The notes beneath the pieces are model-generated. The model was given only the letters and a program-made list of their open reading frames with translations. It was not told the origin of the DNA and ran no database searches. The position numbers and the translations under genes are program-made. A stretch of 64,000 nucleotides of DNA, from the NCBI RefSeq assembly GCF_001949145.1, contig NW_019091462.1, forward strand, positions 509,875-573,874, written 5' to 3'. This DNA is from Acanthaster planci (taxonomy: Eukaryota > Echinodermata > Asteroidea > Valvatida > Acanthasteridae). Position 1 is the first letter of the stretch, and each line of letters starts with the position of its first letter. Positions 46,401 through 58,053 of the stretch are shown here, one piece after another.

Positions 46401-49400
46401 GATAAGTACAAATCAAAATATTTCAGCGAAAGATCTGACATGTATTGAAGATATCTTTTTTCACATCTTTAATACAGCAAATTTTGAAAGAAAAAATTGA
46501 AGCAAACTGTCTTCCAAATTACTGTCTGTTAGTCATTTCTTATGCTATCCACTTGAATACTTGAAGACACTACACAACTGATGTATATGCTCTCCTCATA
46601 CCTGCAGTGATTCAATTTGTGCCATGAACAGCTTCTCTGCTGCAGTGGTTGAGGACTCCACTGAGGCTAGGCAGTGAGGCTGCGGCGATGGTACAGCAGG
46701 TGTAACAAACACTCCACTGTCTTTATCCTTAGCGTTTCCCCCACCACTGGGCTTGGCTGTAGGTCGTGAGTTGACTCGCATCATGCCATTGCTGGTGGCA
46801 CTTCTCTGGCCTCGTGCATTGCTGGGGCTCTTGGAGAGTTGAGAAATGAAGGAGGCCTTAGACGGCGGCGTTGCATTGGTGCCTGGCATCGCATTGAAGC
46901 GTGGAGGAGATGTTACTGTGCCAACAGAGACACTCTGAAAGACAAAAATGTTAGCAATGATTTTTCTAAAGTAACTGTGTTTTACTTTACGTAAAAAAAA
47001 ATCAAGCTGAGCTCTCCGTTTTGATGTGCCATTCAGTTTGGCATCCTGATGAGGATACACATGTGGATGAAAAATGTTGAGGGTTCCAACTGAATTACGT
47101 TGTGCAACATTCTTTTTAATCTTTTAAATCAGAAGTGGCTGTGATGACTTGCGACACATTTTGTTAGGTTGGATTACAAATGTCTCCCGTCATAATCCGT
47201 ATTACTGTAATTTACAATGCACATCTCATAGTTAGAACATTTAACCGCAACTAGCAACATACCCTTCTTGGTTTCCTGATGTCCGTGAACTCTGTGCTGG
47301 CGATTGCAAACAGTTTATGCAGGAGATTAGACTCACTGGAAGACTTGTTATTACCCGAGCCACTGTCATCCTTCACAAACTCATACTCGAACTTTAAACG
47401 GGTTGGCATATTCAACTGTAGATAGAAAGGTAAAAAAAGCAAAAGAAGTCTTTGTATGTTACCGTTCAAGCATCTGTAGTTATTATCATTTTTTCCCCAT
47501 TTCTTTAGGTTTTGATCCTTTTTTTGCAGTGTCTGTTATTCCTTGGAAACTGCTCACTGTGGTTTGTAATCAAATCCTAGTGCTGCTGAATTTTAGTCAG
47601 GGTTTACCACGTTGAAATAGAATAGGACTTCAATGTGAAAAGCATTCAGGACTGACTAAAACAAAGTCACTGTGTAACTGCACTGATTGCACAGCTGTGC
47701 CACTCATATCAGAGAAAATCCAATACAAGTAATATTACACATTGTACAATGGAGTTTTAGATGACACTGCTCAATAACTATTCCCTTCAACATCTTACTA
47801 CAAATAAACACTTGATTTTAGTGCACATAAACTGAGCCTTCTCTCCAGTCTTGTGTGCAACTCAAGAAGCTATCTCTATAGTTCTCTAAAGATGCCATTA
47901 ATGTAAATACATGTCTTCGTTATAGCCCTGCCGACTTACCATTAAATAAATATCCGTCATGGTAAGATTCTTGGAGTTCTGTGCTGATAGCTCTCCCATC
48001 AACTGTTCATCTTTGGTAAATTCCTTCGCTGGCGCCACTGTCCATTCCATTTCCTTCAGAGGAATTGTCTCTTTCTCTGCATTTGCCTGCACTGCCTCTT
48101 CTGTCTCAATTTTCTCTGTTTCATTCACCTCTGGTTTCACAGGACTCTTGGATGAATCGCTCTTGCTGATTTCCATGGATTCCAAGTCTTCCGATTTTCT
48201 ACCGTGATTTGAGGTTACTATGTTCACCAGTTGCACTTCCTGGTCCCCCACATCATTGGTACACTCTTCTATTTTGGCAAGTTTAGCCTTCTTACGGGGT
48301 TTGTACTTTCTGGGTTTGCCCCCCGCAGTGGTACTGTCACAGTTAGCCTTGTCAGCTGCTGTTTTGTCCAACCCGGGGACATCTTTGGTGCAATCCAGGC
48401 TACTCCCGGTTGGAGTGCGAGTTGATGGCATAGCAACATTTCCAGCCGCTGCACGTTGGATCTTGGCAGCCTTGGATGCGGCTACAGCCTTGGTGACCCG
48501 AGCTTCAGTATCCAATGAAAAAACAGCTCTGCTGTCACTGTGCATATAGCGTCCAGTCACCTGATTATGGGGCGTCACTTCTACTCCTTCTGGAAGCACC
48601 AGCCGTAGCCGCAGAGAATCTTTCAACTCACCTGTAGGCTTCAGTGTGTTCAGCTGCAACATGCGACAAGTTAAGGTGACAATAAAGTCTACAAAGTTAG
48701 GCGGAGAGAGATAAACATGAGAATATCAAAAAAATGGTTCTGAAGGACTCATCTTCCGGGATTAGTTATGTGCATTAGAAAGATCACGCACACCCCCCAC
48801 CTTGATTTCAACTCATTTCAATACGTTATTTTCAGATAAGCATGGCTCCTGACGACAGACAGAGCATACTGTCCAAAACATTGAGTACCACCGGTTCTTT
48901 TCAGAACCCCACACTAAAAAAGATATATCCATGGTGCTACCGCAAACCTATCAAGTTTACTTGGTACCTCCACCATGAAAAGCTTCAAATCTCATCTATC
49001 ATGGCTCCAGTAACAAAATATTAGCATTGTCTCCCTTCAACGAATACAACAAAGGAAATTGGAGATGCGCTTACTCACTTCAGTTTACAGAGTGTTTACT
49101 TATTGTGTTTGTCCGAACAAAATCAAAGATACTTGGAAAATTGTCTGACCAACATATCAATAACAGCCTTTAAAATATCAACACAGCATGTGGGATTATG
49201 GTGTCCAATTTATTATTAGTTTTGTGTTGGAATTACGTTAATTACACCCAAGGCATTCATCAGGAATGATGGCTCATCACCAGCCTATGTCACCTAGGAT
49301 TACGCGTGTATGAACACGTGTATACTTTATATGCACACATGAAATCGCCCCATAATTCTTGGTGCATCGTATAAAACATAGGTCATGCTGTCAACCAATG

Positions 49401-52400
49401 TTCAATTTTCTGTGATAACCCATGCATGACACATAACCTGGGTACCAGGCAATATGGACCAGTAATGGTTGGCTGCATTCGCGCGGTTCTTCCAGTTCAA
49501 CCTGAGTGTTGTGCGCACGCATTAAATTTCTGTATGTGTGATGGGAGTATACCCTTGTTGACCTGTGGGTCTTACTCCTGCCAAACACGAGTAGCTCACT
49601 TGAACGCAGCCCTTAGTTATGGCTCGAGCTTTTTCGTTTTTTTTGGTGTAATTTCGCACTCTGAGTTTACGTATACATGGAAACAACTTCACGGTCAATC
49701 TTTTAATGGAAATGATTTTGGGGCTGTAAGGATACAAGCTTTGAGCGATGAGGTGTCCACTTCTCATTGAGATAGCTAATGATGCTACTTAGATTCTTCT
49801 TGAGAGAAATCATTAATCTGTGAAGACAAAGTAGGAAAACATTTATATAAACTAAGTTTTCAAGGAAAGGGTTCCAACGGTAGAGGCAACTTAATAAGTT
49901 TATTTGCAGATTCAGCTACGCCTTGAGGTCCGAGCCACAGACCATGACATTGTCTTTAATTATGGAATCAAATCCCAAGAGGAATTCCTAATGCTAGTGT
50001 CTTAGAGCAAGACAATTAACTACAAAAGGAAATTAGAACAAGCAGGTTGGGCAAACACAGTTACCAATCACAGCTACCGGCAACCCAGCCCATCAAGATC
50101 TGGTGACAATATTTTCTGTGTACACATCTCACCTTACTCTTGGGTTGTGTGCTGTGCCTTGCACTGATGCCCATGCCTTGTTGTTCCTGGGCTGTAACTC
50201 CATCAAGACATGAGCGGGTAATTTATATGGGTCTGACTTGTTTTCATCACCTGACAAATCAGTCACAATAACAAAGTGCAAAAATTACATTTCAAAAGGA
50301 ACTAGTTAATCAATTCTTCCAGGCTACAAGTAGTTGTCAAACAGGAGAACTTCTGTGTACACAAAGTAGTAAGATGCAATATTGATGTGTTGGCTATCTG
50401 TTCAGCAGTCCACAGCATGCAAATGGTTAAGAAAGTTCAACCATCTTTCAACAGCACTATCTAGCAAGGTGTCATGTTTCCCCTGTTTTCTTGTCAGTTT
50501 TAATAGCAATCAGCAACAAAGCTGTTGTACTTTTACTAAGAACCTGTATGAATTTTGTGTACCGTGCATCACTTCTCACCTTTGAGTTTTCTGAGAGCCT
50601 TGCAGAGAGGGGTTTTAACTCGTCGGTTCTGGCCACGAACACGAATCACAGTTTGCCTACAAATTGTCACAGTAAATAAGAACCATATTAGTGTCGCTTC
50701 AAGACATCTTTATTGACTGAGTACATACAGAGTGATAGCACTGGCAATTTTCCTATGAAATGGCAGTAGAACAATGCCATGAAATGTCCTTTATTTTAAG
50801 CATTCACCAGAAGATTAAGAGAAGATTAAGATTGAGACTTTATCCACCTTCCCTGAATTCATTACGCCATGACGAGAATGCCAAGAAATCATATCACTGT
50901 TGGGATGAACTCATGCTTGAATGACATTGTTGGAAGTGCATCAGCCATTTTCAAGACCAAAATTTTCTGATAGATGTTGCAGACAGAAATTACATCCTGT
51001 TTAAGTGTGGGCTTTTAAGGAAAGCTCGTATGACAGATGACTACAGAATGAGACTGAACTACTATCATGTATACCGATTTTCTTGAATGTAAAGACCAAA
51101 CTGAACTTGAGGGTCTCCCCTTAAGTTTATTGAAAGTTTTAGCTCAAAAGCTGATGATAGCAGTTCCTACACATGTGAGGGAATTTCTAAACTCACCCTG
51201 TAGTGACGAGTTGATTGAGTCTCTGTCCCACTTTTCGGGTGATTCCTCCCTTCAAATTCAGTTTCTTCCTTAGCTCACCAAAGTTGATAAGGGCAAAAAG
51301 TTCACTGACTGTCCTCTCTTGATCTGGGGATGGAAATACAACAGAACTCACCACAGTTTGAACTTTCAAAAAAAAGGAACTTTGTTTTCAATGCTTACAA
51401 CGGTTATCTATGAATACCAAAACAGAAAAATATGTTCTGAAAGATGAAAAAATACATTTATTTTCTTACTAAAACATTTTTTGTAGAATTTGTCTGAGAA
51501 TGAAACAAAATAAATAATGACTGTTTTTTTCCATAGCATATATCTAGTAGTCAATTTAGTCAGCATGAAATTCTAACCCTTGAATAATATGTTGTGACTT
51601 GTTCATACTCCAAACTCCATTCCTCCAAACTCATTAAAAGGTAATGTGAATGGGAACAGATTCAACGGAAATGCTCACATTCAGTAACGGATTATTTTGA
51701 GGATAACATCAAGATTGATTAAAACTGAACTGACCTGGCTTGGGTGAGATGAAGGTGAAAAGCTTGTGGCAAGTTCTATAGTAGAGATGCCTCACCTGCA
51801 AATTTACACCAAATAATTGGGATCTAAACAAGTTTTGTGTACGTCTATGCCCATTTGTACTATACTTCATTGACTAACCTTTTATACAATGCATGTCGGA
51901 AACAAGGGTTTCAATTAGAACAAGAACAGCTACAAGTTGCCACCAAAAATGTAACTTGTCTAAAATCATGGTGCATTTTGGCACGTGTAGAGTCTCCAAT
52001 ATTTCTCAAACATTTTTCTGAACAAAATCTGAGTTACAAGACATTTCCCCGCAACATTCCAAAATCAACCATGTTGGTGGAATAACATGTCAGTGACAGG
52101 ACACAGAAGTACCTGGTTTTTGTTTTTGACTTGATGAGCTGCCAAGCCAAGCTTCTTGTGTCGCTGATCGATGTACTTCTGAATGGCATCAAAGTCTTTT
52201 CCATACTGTAACAGTTCAAAGAAAGGATAGCAAACACTTCTCAAATACTTATGCTAGAAGGCCCAAAACTAACAATTAAGTTTGTGCTTCACCACTTGAG
52301 GATATGGTCATGCACACAGCCTGTATGGTGAAAGCAACACCAAGAGACAATGGAAAATCAGTATCTATAACGTTAACGTTGTATGTTTGGTATGCACCTC

Positions 52401-53659
52401 ATTAACAGCTTCAAAGAACAGCGTTGTTTCTCCATCACTCCATGCCTCCCAGCATCTCTTCCTGTCAGGCTTGACTTCAGCTTTCTCTGTCTCATCTTTG
52501 AAAGAGAAACAGATCATAAAATGTTAAGTGTACTCAAGAGCACTTTCTTTCCAACGGTTAGGAAAATTCTGACATGACGCCAGGCATTGATAAAATACAT
52601 CAACTAACGCCGAAATCCCATTTCTTTCTCTTCTCATCTTCACAGCATTTATGAGTCGTCTGAGTCATTCTACAAGCTTTAAGTATCCATAAACATACGT
52701 GAAACACCTAAACGTCCTCATAATAAGACACAAAACCAGGATATCTTCATGGATATAGAAAAGAGCACAACATTCAACTATGATAAATTACGAATCAAAC
52801 AGTTCCCCCAGTGAACACATGTTTTTGGCATGACCTTTGTTCACATCTGTTATAGACAACATGTAGAAGCATGTAGTATTTTACATATTTCGACAAACAG
52901 ATTTGAAAATTCACCTGGTTTGGGGGGCGAAGGTGGGGGTGTTGGCTCTTTTTTCTTTCTTTTTACACTAGATCTAAGGAACGGGTGGTTGAGCGGCGGC
53001 CGGACTGGAGCAAGCTGCTCTTGTTTAGTCTCGGGCGCTGGCAAGTCTGTCGTGTCTGTAGACTGTGTTGGTCCATTCTCGGACACAACGCCCTCGATAT
53101 GGGACGCCTTCATTTCAGCCGATTCTTCCAGATGAATCACTTTTCGATCCGAACTAATTTCCTCATTTGTCCCAGGCTGCACCTGCACCCTAAAAATTAT
53201 GAAATAACGAACCAACTTGAGAGTAATATCGAGCAGATTAGTTACATATTCTTCGCGTTGTAAAACGACGAGAGACTGAAAATTCAAGATGGCGACGGCG
53301 ATCCAGTCTGTTTTCGAACAACACTTCCTTTGCACGATGTGAAACATCAGACCACTATAACGGATATTCCTTACCAATCAATCAACAAAAACTGCCTCAA
53401 ACCTAGCAAAATAACCAAAATTACACATCTCTTATTGACAGGGTTAAAGATGTGAGACTCATGAGATTTGTTTGCAAAAGTCGACACTTTTTGTCAACAC
53501 GTCTGAAAACTACCAGTGCGCACGCACGTCACACATCAGGTCTATGATCAAATCTAAATTGGTGCAAATCTTGGATGAAAATTTGAGACCAATTTACCCC
53601 TTCTTCGCGGCGTCGGCTGGTGTCTCATCTCCCCTAGGTTCCTTCTTACGCTTCACCAT
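40482..53659 (-). CDS. CRAMP1: CRAMP1 (protein cramped-like), 18 coding exons
   Basis: Nuclear SANT-domain chromatin protein; Drosophila cramped is Polycomb-linked and vertebrate CRAMP1 is linked to linker-histone gene expression. Exons (5' to 3'): 53659-53598, 53189-52915, 52495-52398, 52205-52113, 51795-51735, 51323-51197, 50656-50580, 50250-50138, 48653-47940, 47415-47263, 46934-46602, 46379-46320, 45873-45663, 45397-45210, 45018-44637, 43740-43568, 41104-40949, 40607-40482. All have AG/GT borders and matching phases, giving 1133 residues (human about 1270). SANT-like domain about 126-190 (ends QVRHLYYRTCHKL); ELFALINFGELRKKL about 204-218; PLCKALRKLK about 253-263; HNPR|LNTLK junction at 302; KPRKYKPRKKAK basic stretch in exon 9; LTMTDIYLM ends exon 9; Ser/Pro-rich disordered middle; NENSVDYVAKFADLAAQ near the C terminus. 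Start is the first ATG, giving MVKRKKEP. Identity rests on remembered family features. Confidence 0.93.
43955..44540. repeat. TATAAGCCGC-type repeat in CRAMP1 intron 15
   Basis: Words of the form GTATAAGC(T/C)GC(A/C)C recur (about 43974, 44262, 44275), with ATATGTGCCGCCTGG and GTGTAAGCCACGG variants. This resembles dispersed elements with TAAGCCGC motifs seen in several animal genomes. Boundaries and target duplication were not determined. Confidence 0.3.
47940..48653 (-). CDS. CRAMP1: CRAMP1 exon 9, central region
   Basis: The largest exon (714 nt, 238 codons, phase 0 at both ends). It begins LNTLKPTGELKDSLRLRLVL, follows with a low-complexity Ala/Lys part and a very basic KPRKYKPRKKAKLAK stretch that could serve in nuclear import, then an acidic run (NETEKIETEEAVQ), and closes with the conserved LTMTDIYLM. 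It continues in frame into exon 10 (LNMPTRLKFEYEF). The long opposite-strand frames here are shadows. Confidence 0.88.
51735..52495 (-). CDS. CRAMP1: CRAMP1 SANT-like domain (exons 3-5)
   Basis: Exons 52495-52398, 52205-52113 and 51795-51735 encode the helix-rich SANT/Myb-type domain: RCWEAWSDGETTLFFEAVNE, then YGKDFDAIQKYIDQRHKK, then VRHLYYRTCHKLFTF. The first helix keeps the spaced tryptophans (W128, W131) and the third carries the RHxYYRT signature of cramped proteins. These are the most conserved exons of the gene. Introns between them are short (192 and 317 bp). The preceding exon 2 is acidic and ends in a KRKKKEPTPPPSPPKP linker. Confidence 0.9.
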
Positions 53660-55180
53660 CGACACGAGTGATGATTGAATTTATTCTGGGCAAAAATTAC
53701 CATTCATTTTTTGAGAGAAACTTCGGTGTTTTCACAATGACAAACGCGCAATGTGAAACAGGCCTTGCTGCCAACATAAAAAGCTGGTTGCAACGAAGAG
53801 TCATCAGCGAACCCACGGCACGCAGTTGGCAACTCGCTTACAATTTTCGTTCGTACGTTTTGAATTTAAAATGTTCCATTTTCTTTACACATAACAAAAA
53901 AAACTAAAATCAATTAAACCCTTTTATATTAAGGTTGTACCCCTCTATTTCCCGTTTTCTTTCTACAAGGACGCAGATTTGGGAAATATAAATACTCCAC
54001 CGCAAAGAGTGTAGGCTACTCAGTGCTGTGCAAAATTTCAATTTTGTTCGGAAAGGTGGAAGGTTTAAGCCTACGTCTTAAAATAATAGGCTGATGTTTA
54101 TGCATTAAATTTAATTATTTGAATAAAATTGTCTGTTTTCATTATAAAATACAACAAATTTCAACACAGGCTTGCAAATTCATTCAGCCAACCAACCCCT
54201 TCGATGCAATCGCTAAACTCACTGACGTCTGTATAACATACTGGTCTTGCGTGATGTATGAGATTTCTAATTACTTGAGTTTAAACTTGATCCATTTGTT
54301 GAAATTTATCCAAATATTTTAACTCAAGAAAAGTGATTGAACACAGAATTTTAAAATTAGGACTTTAATGTAGTTTTTAATTTAATAATCAGATGGAAAG
54401 ATAGCTAATTACAAATTGGTCTGAGTGGCATGTGCCAATCATTAGTTATTGCTACAGTCGAGTCGACAATCCAAAATAGTGACTAAAAATGTATAAAAAT
54501 TTGTGTCACTCAAAATTCTCACTCCATACATTCACCATTCAAAGATTTAGTCAGAGTTAAAAAATAAAACAGATGAGTTTCCTTAATTACTGATGATCTT
54601 CGAAGGCAAGACATTTCAAGTTCAACACAATTAAGATGCATACACCAGTACACACCTACATCGACTTTTCATGTTCTGCCTCGGCTCGTAAAAGGTACCG
54701 ATCAAAGCTTGGTGTACTATTATTCAAACAGCGCATATAATCTCAACAAAAGAAAGACTTTAATCTAATGATATTCACGTACAAACAAATGAATTCAGCA
54801 ATACTGCTGAAATCCCTACCAAAACGATAAAAGTACAATATAGTAGCCCTTCAATGGCATTAAGCTACTTAATCAAAGTTGCCGTCTAGACTTGTTTGAG
54901 AACCTCTTTTAATTTCTGGGGGTCTCACCTTTTTCTGATATTTTCATTCATCGTACAGTAGCGCTAGACCGGTCAACTATTGCAGCAAATCATATGAGTT
55001 TAACAATTATCCTCAAAAATGGCAAACTCGAAGTAAGTTATATCCATCTCAACTGTCGTGTACACTGCCAGCATCCGCCTTCCAGACTTAACCACCCTTC
55101 AACCAAGCCCGCGCTCGTACTTGTCAAAATGGGCTATTCGCACTCACACAGTGGGCTGCTGAAAGTCCACACGTTTGGGT
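53660..55180. other. Upstream flank of CRAMP1, no gene seen
   Basis: Should contain the CRAMP1 promoter and 5' UTR. No TATA box or clear start site was identified close to 53659. The remainder is AT-rich without a recognisable gene; frames up to 79 codons have no motif. Confidence 0.4.
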
Positions 55181-55184
55181 GCAG

Positions 55185-55275
55185 GTACACGTACAGTACA
55201 TGTAAATGTACATGTACAGTACATACATGTACAGTACGTGAACTGAACGTGACATGTACATGTACATGCACCGAG
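55185..55275. repeat. TACATGTA-rich palindromic tract
   Basis: Overlapping copies of ACATGTACATGT, ACAGTACATGTA and GTACATGTAC. The sequence is self-complementary at many registers, and gives Tyr/Cys/Thr-rich frames on both strands that are artefacts of the repeat. Isolated ACATGTAC words recur across the window. Confidence 0.75.
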
Positions 55276-56506
55276 CACGTATGCGCACGATGTAAACACA
55301 AAATGGACTGGCGCCAAATGACGAACCATTAATTGGGAAACCCCATCTCCTATTGGCCATCTTCACATCATGTGACAAAAGGAATCTCCCGGCCAAGAGC
55401 CTTAAAGGGGCATCCTGAGTATGCTCGTCAATTAAGGTACATGTGCATCTGATATGGAGTACATGTACACCCTTATTTGGGGGGGGGTGAATTTGCCTGT
55501 TGTTTGAACAATTTTTTTTCTTCAGTTAATATAACTCGGTAAACTTAACAGCAGTTACATTTTTGGCGCTTTAAATTTTGCAGATTACATGTATAACAAA
55601 TTGTGAAAATAGACAGGAGAGTGAAAAGTGTACCCTTTCACAATAGATGTCTGTAATTAATTTGGACTAACAAATCTGCAAATGCATGTATGTAAATGAA
55701 GCCGTGGTATCAGAACTTTATTCATGAAGTCATGATGAAACGGTTCTACTTCTAATTTCCTATCGATTAAAACGAGTAAAATTGAATGCATTCTCTGAGT
55801 AAATTCTGGTAGCTGCTGAAAATAAATTATGAAAAAGTAGTCCAAGCAGAACCAGGCTGGCTGGGCCAGTGGGGGAGGGGATAGAGGGGTGTCATTGTCC
55901 CCAAAGCTGCCATTTTTTTCTTTTTAATTAGACTATGGGAAAGGGGGCTATTTCATTTCCCTTTCCTTCTAAAAGTATGCAAGATGCCCCCAATTTTTAC
56001 CTCACCCCTAAATAAGTTCATAAAACGTTACGTGAAATGTTTTCCTCCCCCTCCCACCAAAGCCCCCATCCGTTCTTGATCTTTCTTTTAGCAAATTATT
56101 CAGCAACGGTTCTCAGTGACGATGCTCAGGAGCGTAGAAAAATACTTAAGGGGGCAAGCCTTCGTCTCACCCAATGCCCAGGCCCTTTGATATTGAAGGC
56201 GAGCTTCTTTGCGTACATTGCAACAATTCTTATTTATTTTATTTCTAGTACTAGACAACAAAAATACAGTAATGGGCATAATCATGAATAAATATAAAGT
56301 TACAACCTTCAAAGGTGTAAGTACGTACAGGCAATAAAGAAATAAGTGGTAAACAAGTCCAAATATAACAAAAAATTAGTCAACATGTTACAAAGTGACG
56401 TGCAATAACGACAAAACTATGTGACCACCCTCTATCGGTGGATAATTTCGCGAAATACACTGTCGTTGTTCGCTGGCTGGAATCACGCATACGGCCGGGT
56501 GTACTA
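55276..56506. other. Unrecognised non-coding stretch
   Basis: No gene. Several G- or C-homopolymer-containing words (GGGGGGG near 55480, CCCCCTCCC near 56045). It ends at the assembly gap. Confidence 0.4.
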
Positions 56507-56918
56507 NNNNNNNNNNNNNNNNNNNNNNNNNNNNNNNNNNNNNNNNNNNNNNNNNNNNNNNNNNNNNNNNNNNNNNNNNNNNNNNNNNNNNNNNNNNNNN
56601 NNNNNNNNNNNNNNNNNNNNNNNNNNNNNNNNNNNNNNNNNNNNNNNNNNNNNNNNNNNNNNNNNNNNNNNNNNNNNNNNNNNNNNNNNNNNNNNNNNNN
56701 NNNNNNNNNNNNNNNNNNNNNNNNNNNNNNNNNNNNNNNNNNNNNNNNNNNNNNNNNNNNNNNNNNNNNNNNNNNNNNNNNNNNNNNNNNNNNNNNNNNN
56801 NNNNNNNNNNNNNNNNNNNNNNNNNNNNNNNNNNNNNNNNNNNNNNNNNNNNNNNNNNNNNNNNNNNNNNNNNNNNNNNNNNNNNNNNNNNNNNNNNNNN
56901 NNNNNNNNNNNNNNNNNN
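56507..56918. other. Assembly gap (412 N)
   Basis: Run of N between GTGTACTA and TTGTTTGGTC. Reading frames spanning it are meaningless. Confidence 0.99.
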
Positions 56919-57847
56919 TTGTTTGGTCCTTCAGATTTCATTTGCTTTTCAATTTTTAGTAGGTTAACCAATGAATTTTTTAATTATCCGCCCAAAACAA
57001 ACTCACCCCCCAAAACGTGAATGTTGCCAAGTCAGTCAGCAGCCATTTTTCAAATGACACCCCCCCCAATTTATCTGGCTCTTGGGACAATTTCTCAATG
57101 GCCTTTTTTTCTCTGCTTTGCCCTGGGATGGGAGCTCTTGAATATAGGGACTTCATTCTGGGCCACACAATATCCTCTTTTTAAAACAAACAGTTAGGGG
57201 TACTTTTTGTGCGCCTCGTCCTGGCGGAGAATTTCCCTTGGGCAGTGCACCCTGCAAGGCAATCAGTCGTTCCGGCCCAGCGCCCCCTTCCGGCTCTGCG
57301 CGAAGAGCGAAAACGCATGTTCATGGTCGAGTTCGGGCTGTCCGTTCTTGACACGGATTTCGTGTTCTCGCGCTTGAACGGCGGGAACAAGACACAAGAA
57401 CACTGTTCTCGGAACAGGTTCACATGCACACACCACCTCCTCGTCAGGATTTCACACGAACACATGGAAAAGCTCGTGAAATTTGAATTTTGAACAGCTC
57501 CGAAAAGTACTAATATGGCTTTACAAAGCCGACGACAATGGAAAGTTTTGACAGAAATGATTTTTTTTAAATGGAAAAGAAGTTAGCCCAGTTATCCAAC
57601 ATTAACTACCGAACGACCGACCCACGAACAACAAATTGAGCTGTTCGTGAACAAACGAGAACAAGCCGCCCGAACTCAGCCAATGATTCAGAAATGGGCG
57701 CTGGCTAATGCCAGACCGCTGTTTTTCCATAGCGCCCTCATCGGGAAATGACGACTTATTAAGGTTCGTCTGCTACAGTTACTTCAACACACTTGATTTT
57801 CAGTAAGCTTTTGTTTCTTCCTTGGGTTTTCACCTACCTTTCCTTCA
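56919..57847. other. GTTCGTG/CGAAC-rich stretch, no gene identified
   Basis: 57200-57670 is more GC-rich and carries many GAACA, CGAAC and GTTCGTG words in both orientations (for example CGTTCTTGACACG, GAACAACAAATTGAGCTGTTCGTGAAC). Frames of 94 codons exist on both strands (57209-57493 plus, 57465-57181 minus) but show no motif. It may be upstream sequence of the weak gene start at 57848. Confidence 0.35.
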
Positions 57848-58052
57848 ATGACACAACAACGTCTGGAACGCTTTGGCTCGTCTAAAGGTAACACGGAGAA
57901 AGTAAATGTTGTGTCTGTCGTGCTTTACAGTATCGCATGGAAGTTCAAAGTCACAGTGGTATTGCGTAACGTTTCATTTTCATATTTTTTTCCTTAGCAA
58001 CGGAAAAATTTGACAGCGCCCCCCGAGTACTTGTATGTAAGAGGCTAAGACT
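57848..58052 (+). CDS. Candidate first exons of an unidentified gene
   Basis: ATG at 57848 opens MTQQRLERFGSSK and meets a donor AAAG|GTAACA at 57888. A strong pyrimidine tract and TTCCTTAG acceptor precede 57998, which continues in phase as ATEKFDSAPRVL with a GTATGT donor at 58033 or, reading on through VCKRLR, a better GTGAGT donor at 58053. Read-through instead reaches TGA at 58054. The N terminus loosely resembles a PCNA-binding (PIP-like) start, but lacks the paired aromatics. No later exon was linked and no family recognised. Confidence 0.3.
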
Positions 58053-58053
58053 G

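Noticed and set aside
48220-48549. Plus-strand frame of 109 codons
   Set aside because: Antisense shadow of CRAMP1 exon 9; no motif of its own.
52830-53263. Plus-strand frames of 92-101 codons
   Set aside because: Antisense to CRAMP1 exon 2; composition follows from the Pro/Lys-rich coding strand.
55185-55275. Regular repeats that might suggest a CRISPR array
   Set aside because: Continuous palindromic microsatellite without unique spacers, in a eukaryotic genome.
55124-55396. Tyr/Cys/Thr-rich frames on both strands
   Set aside because: Produced by the TACATGTA tract, not coding sequence.
56421-57020. Long open frames (155-199 codons) on both strands
   Set aside because: They run through the N gap; nearly all residues are unknown.
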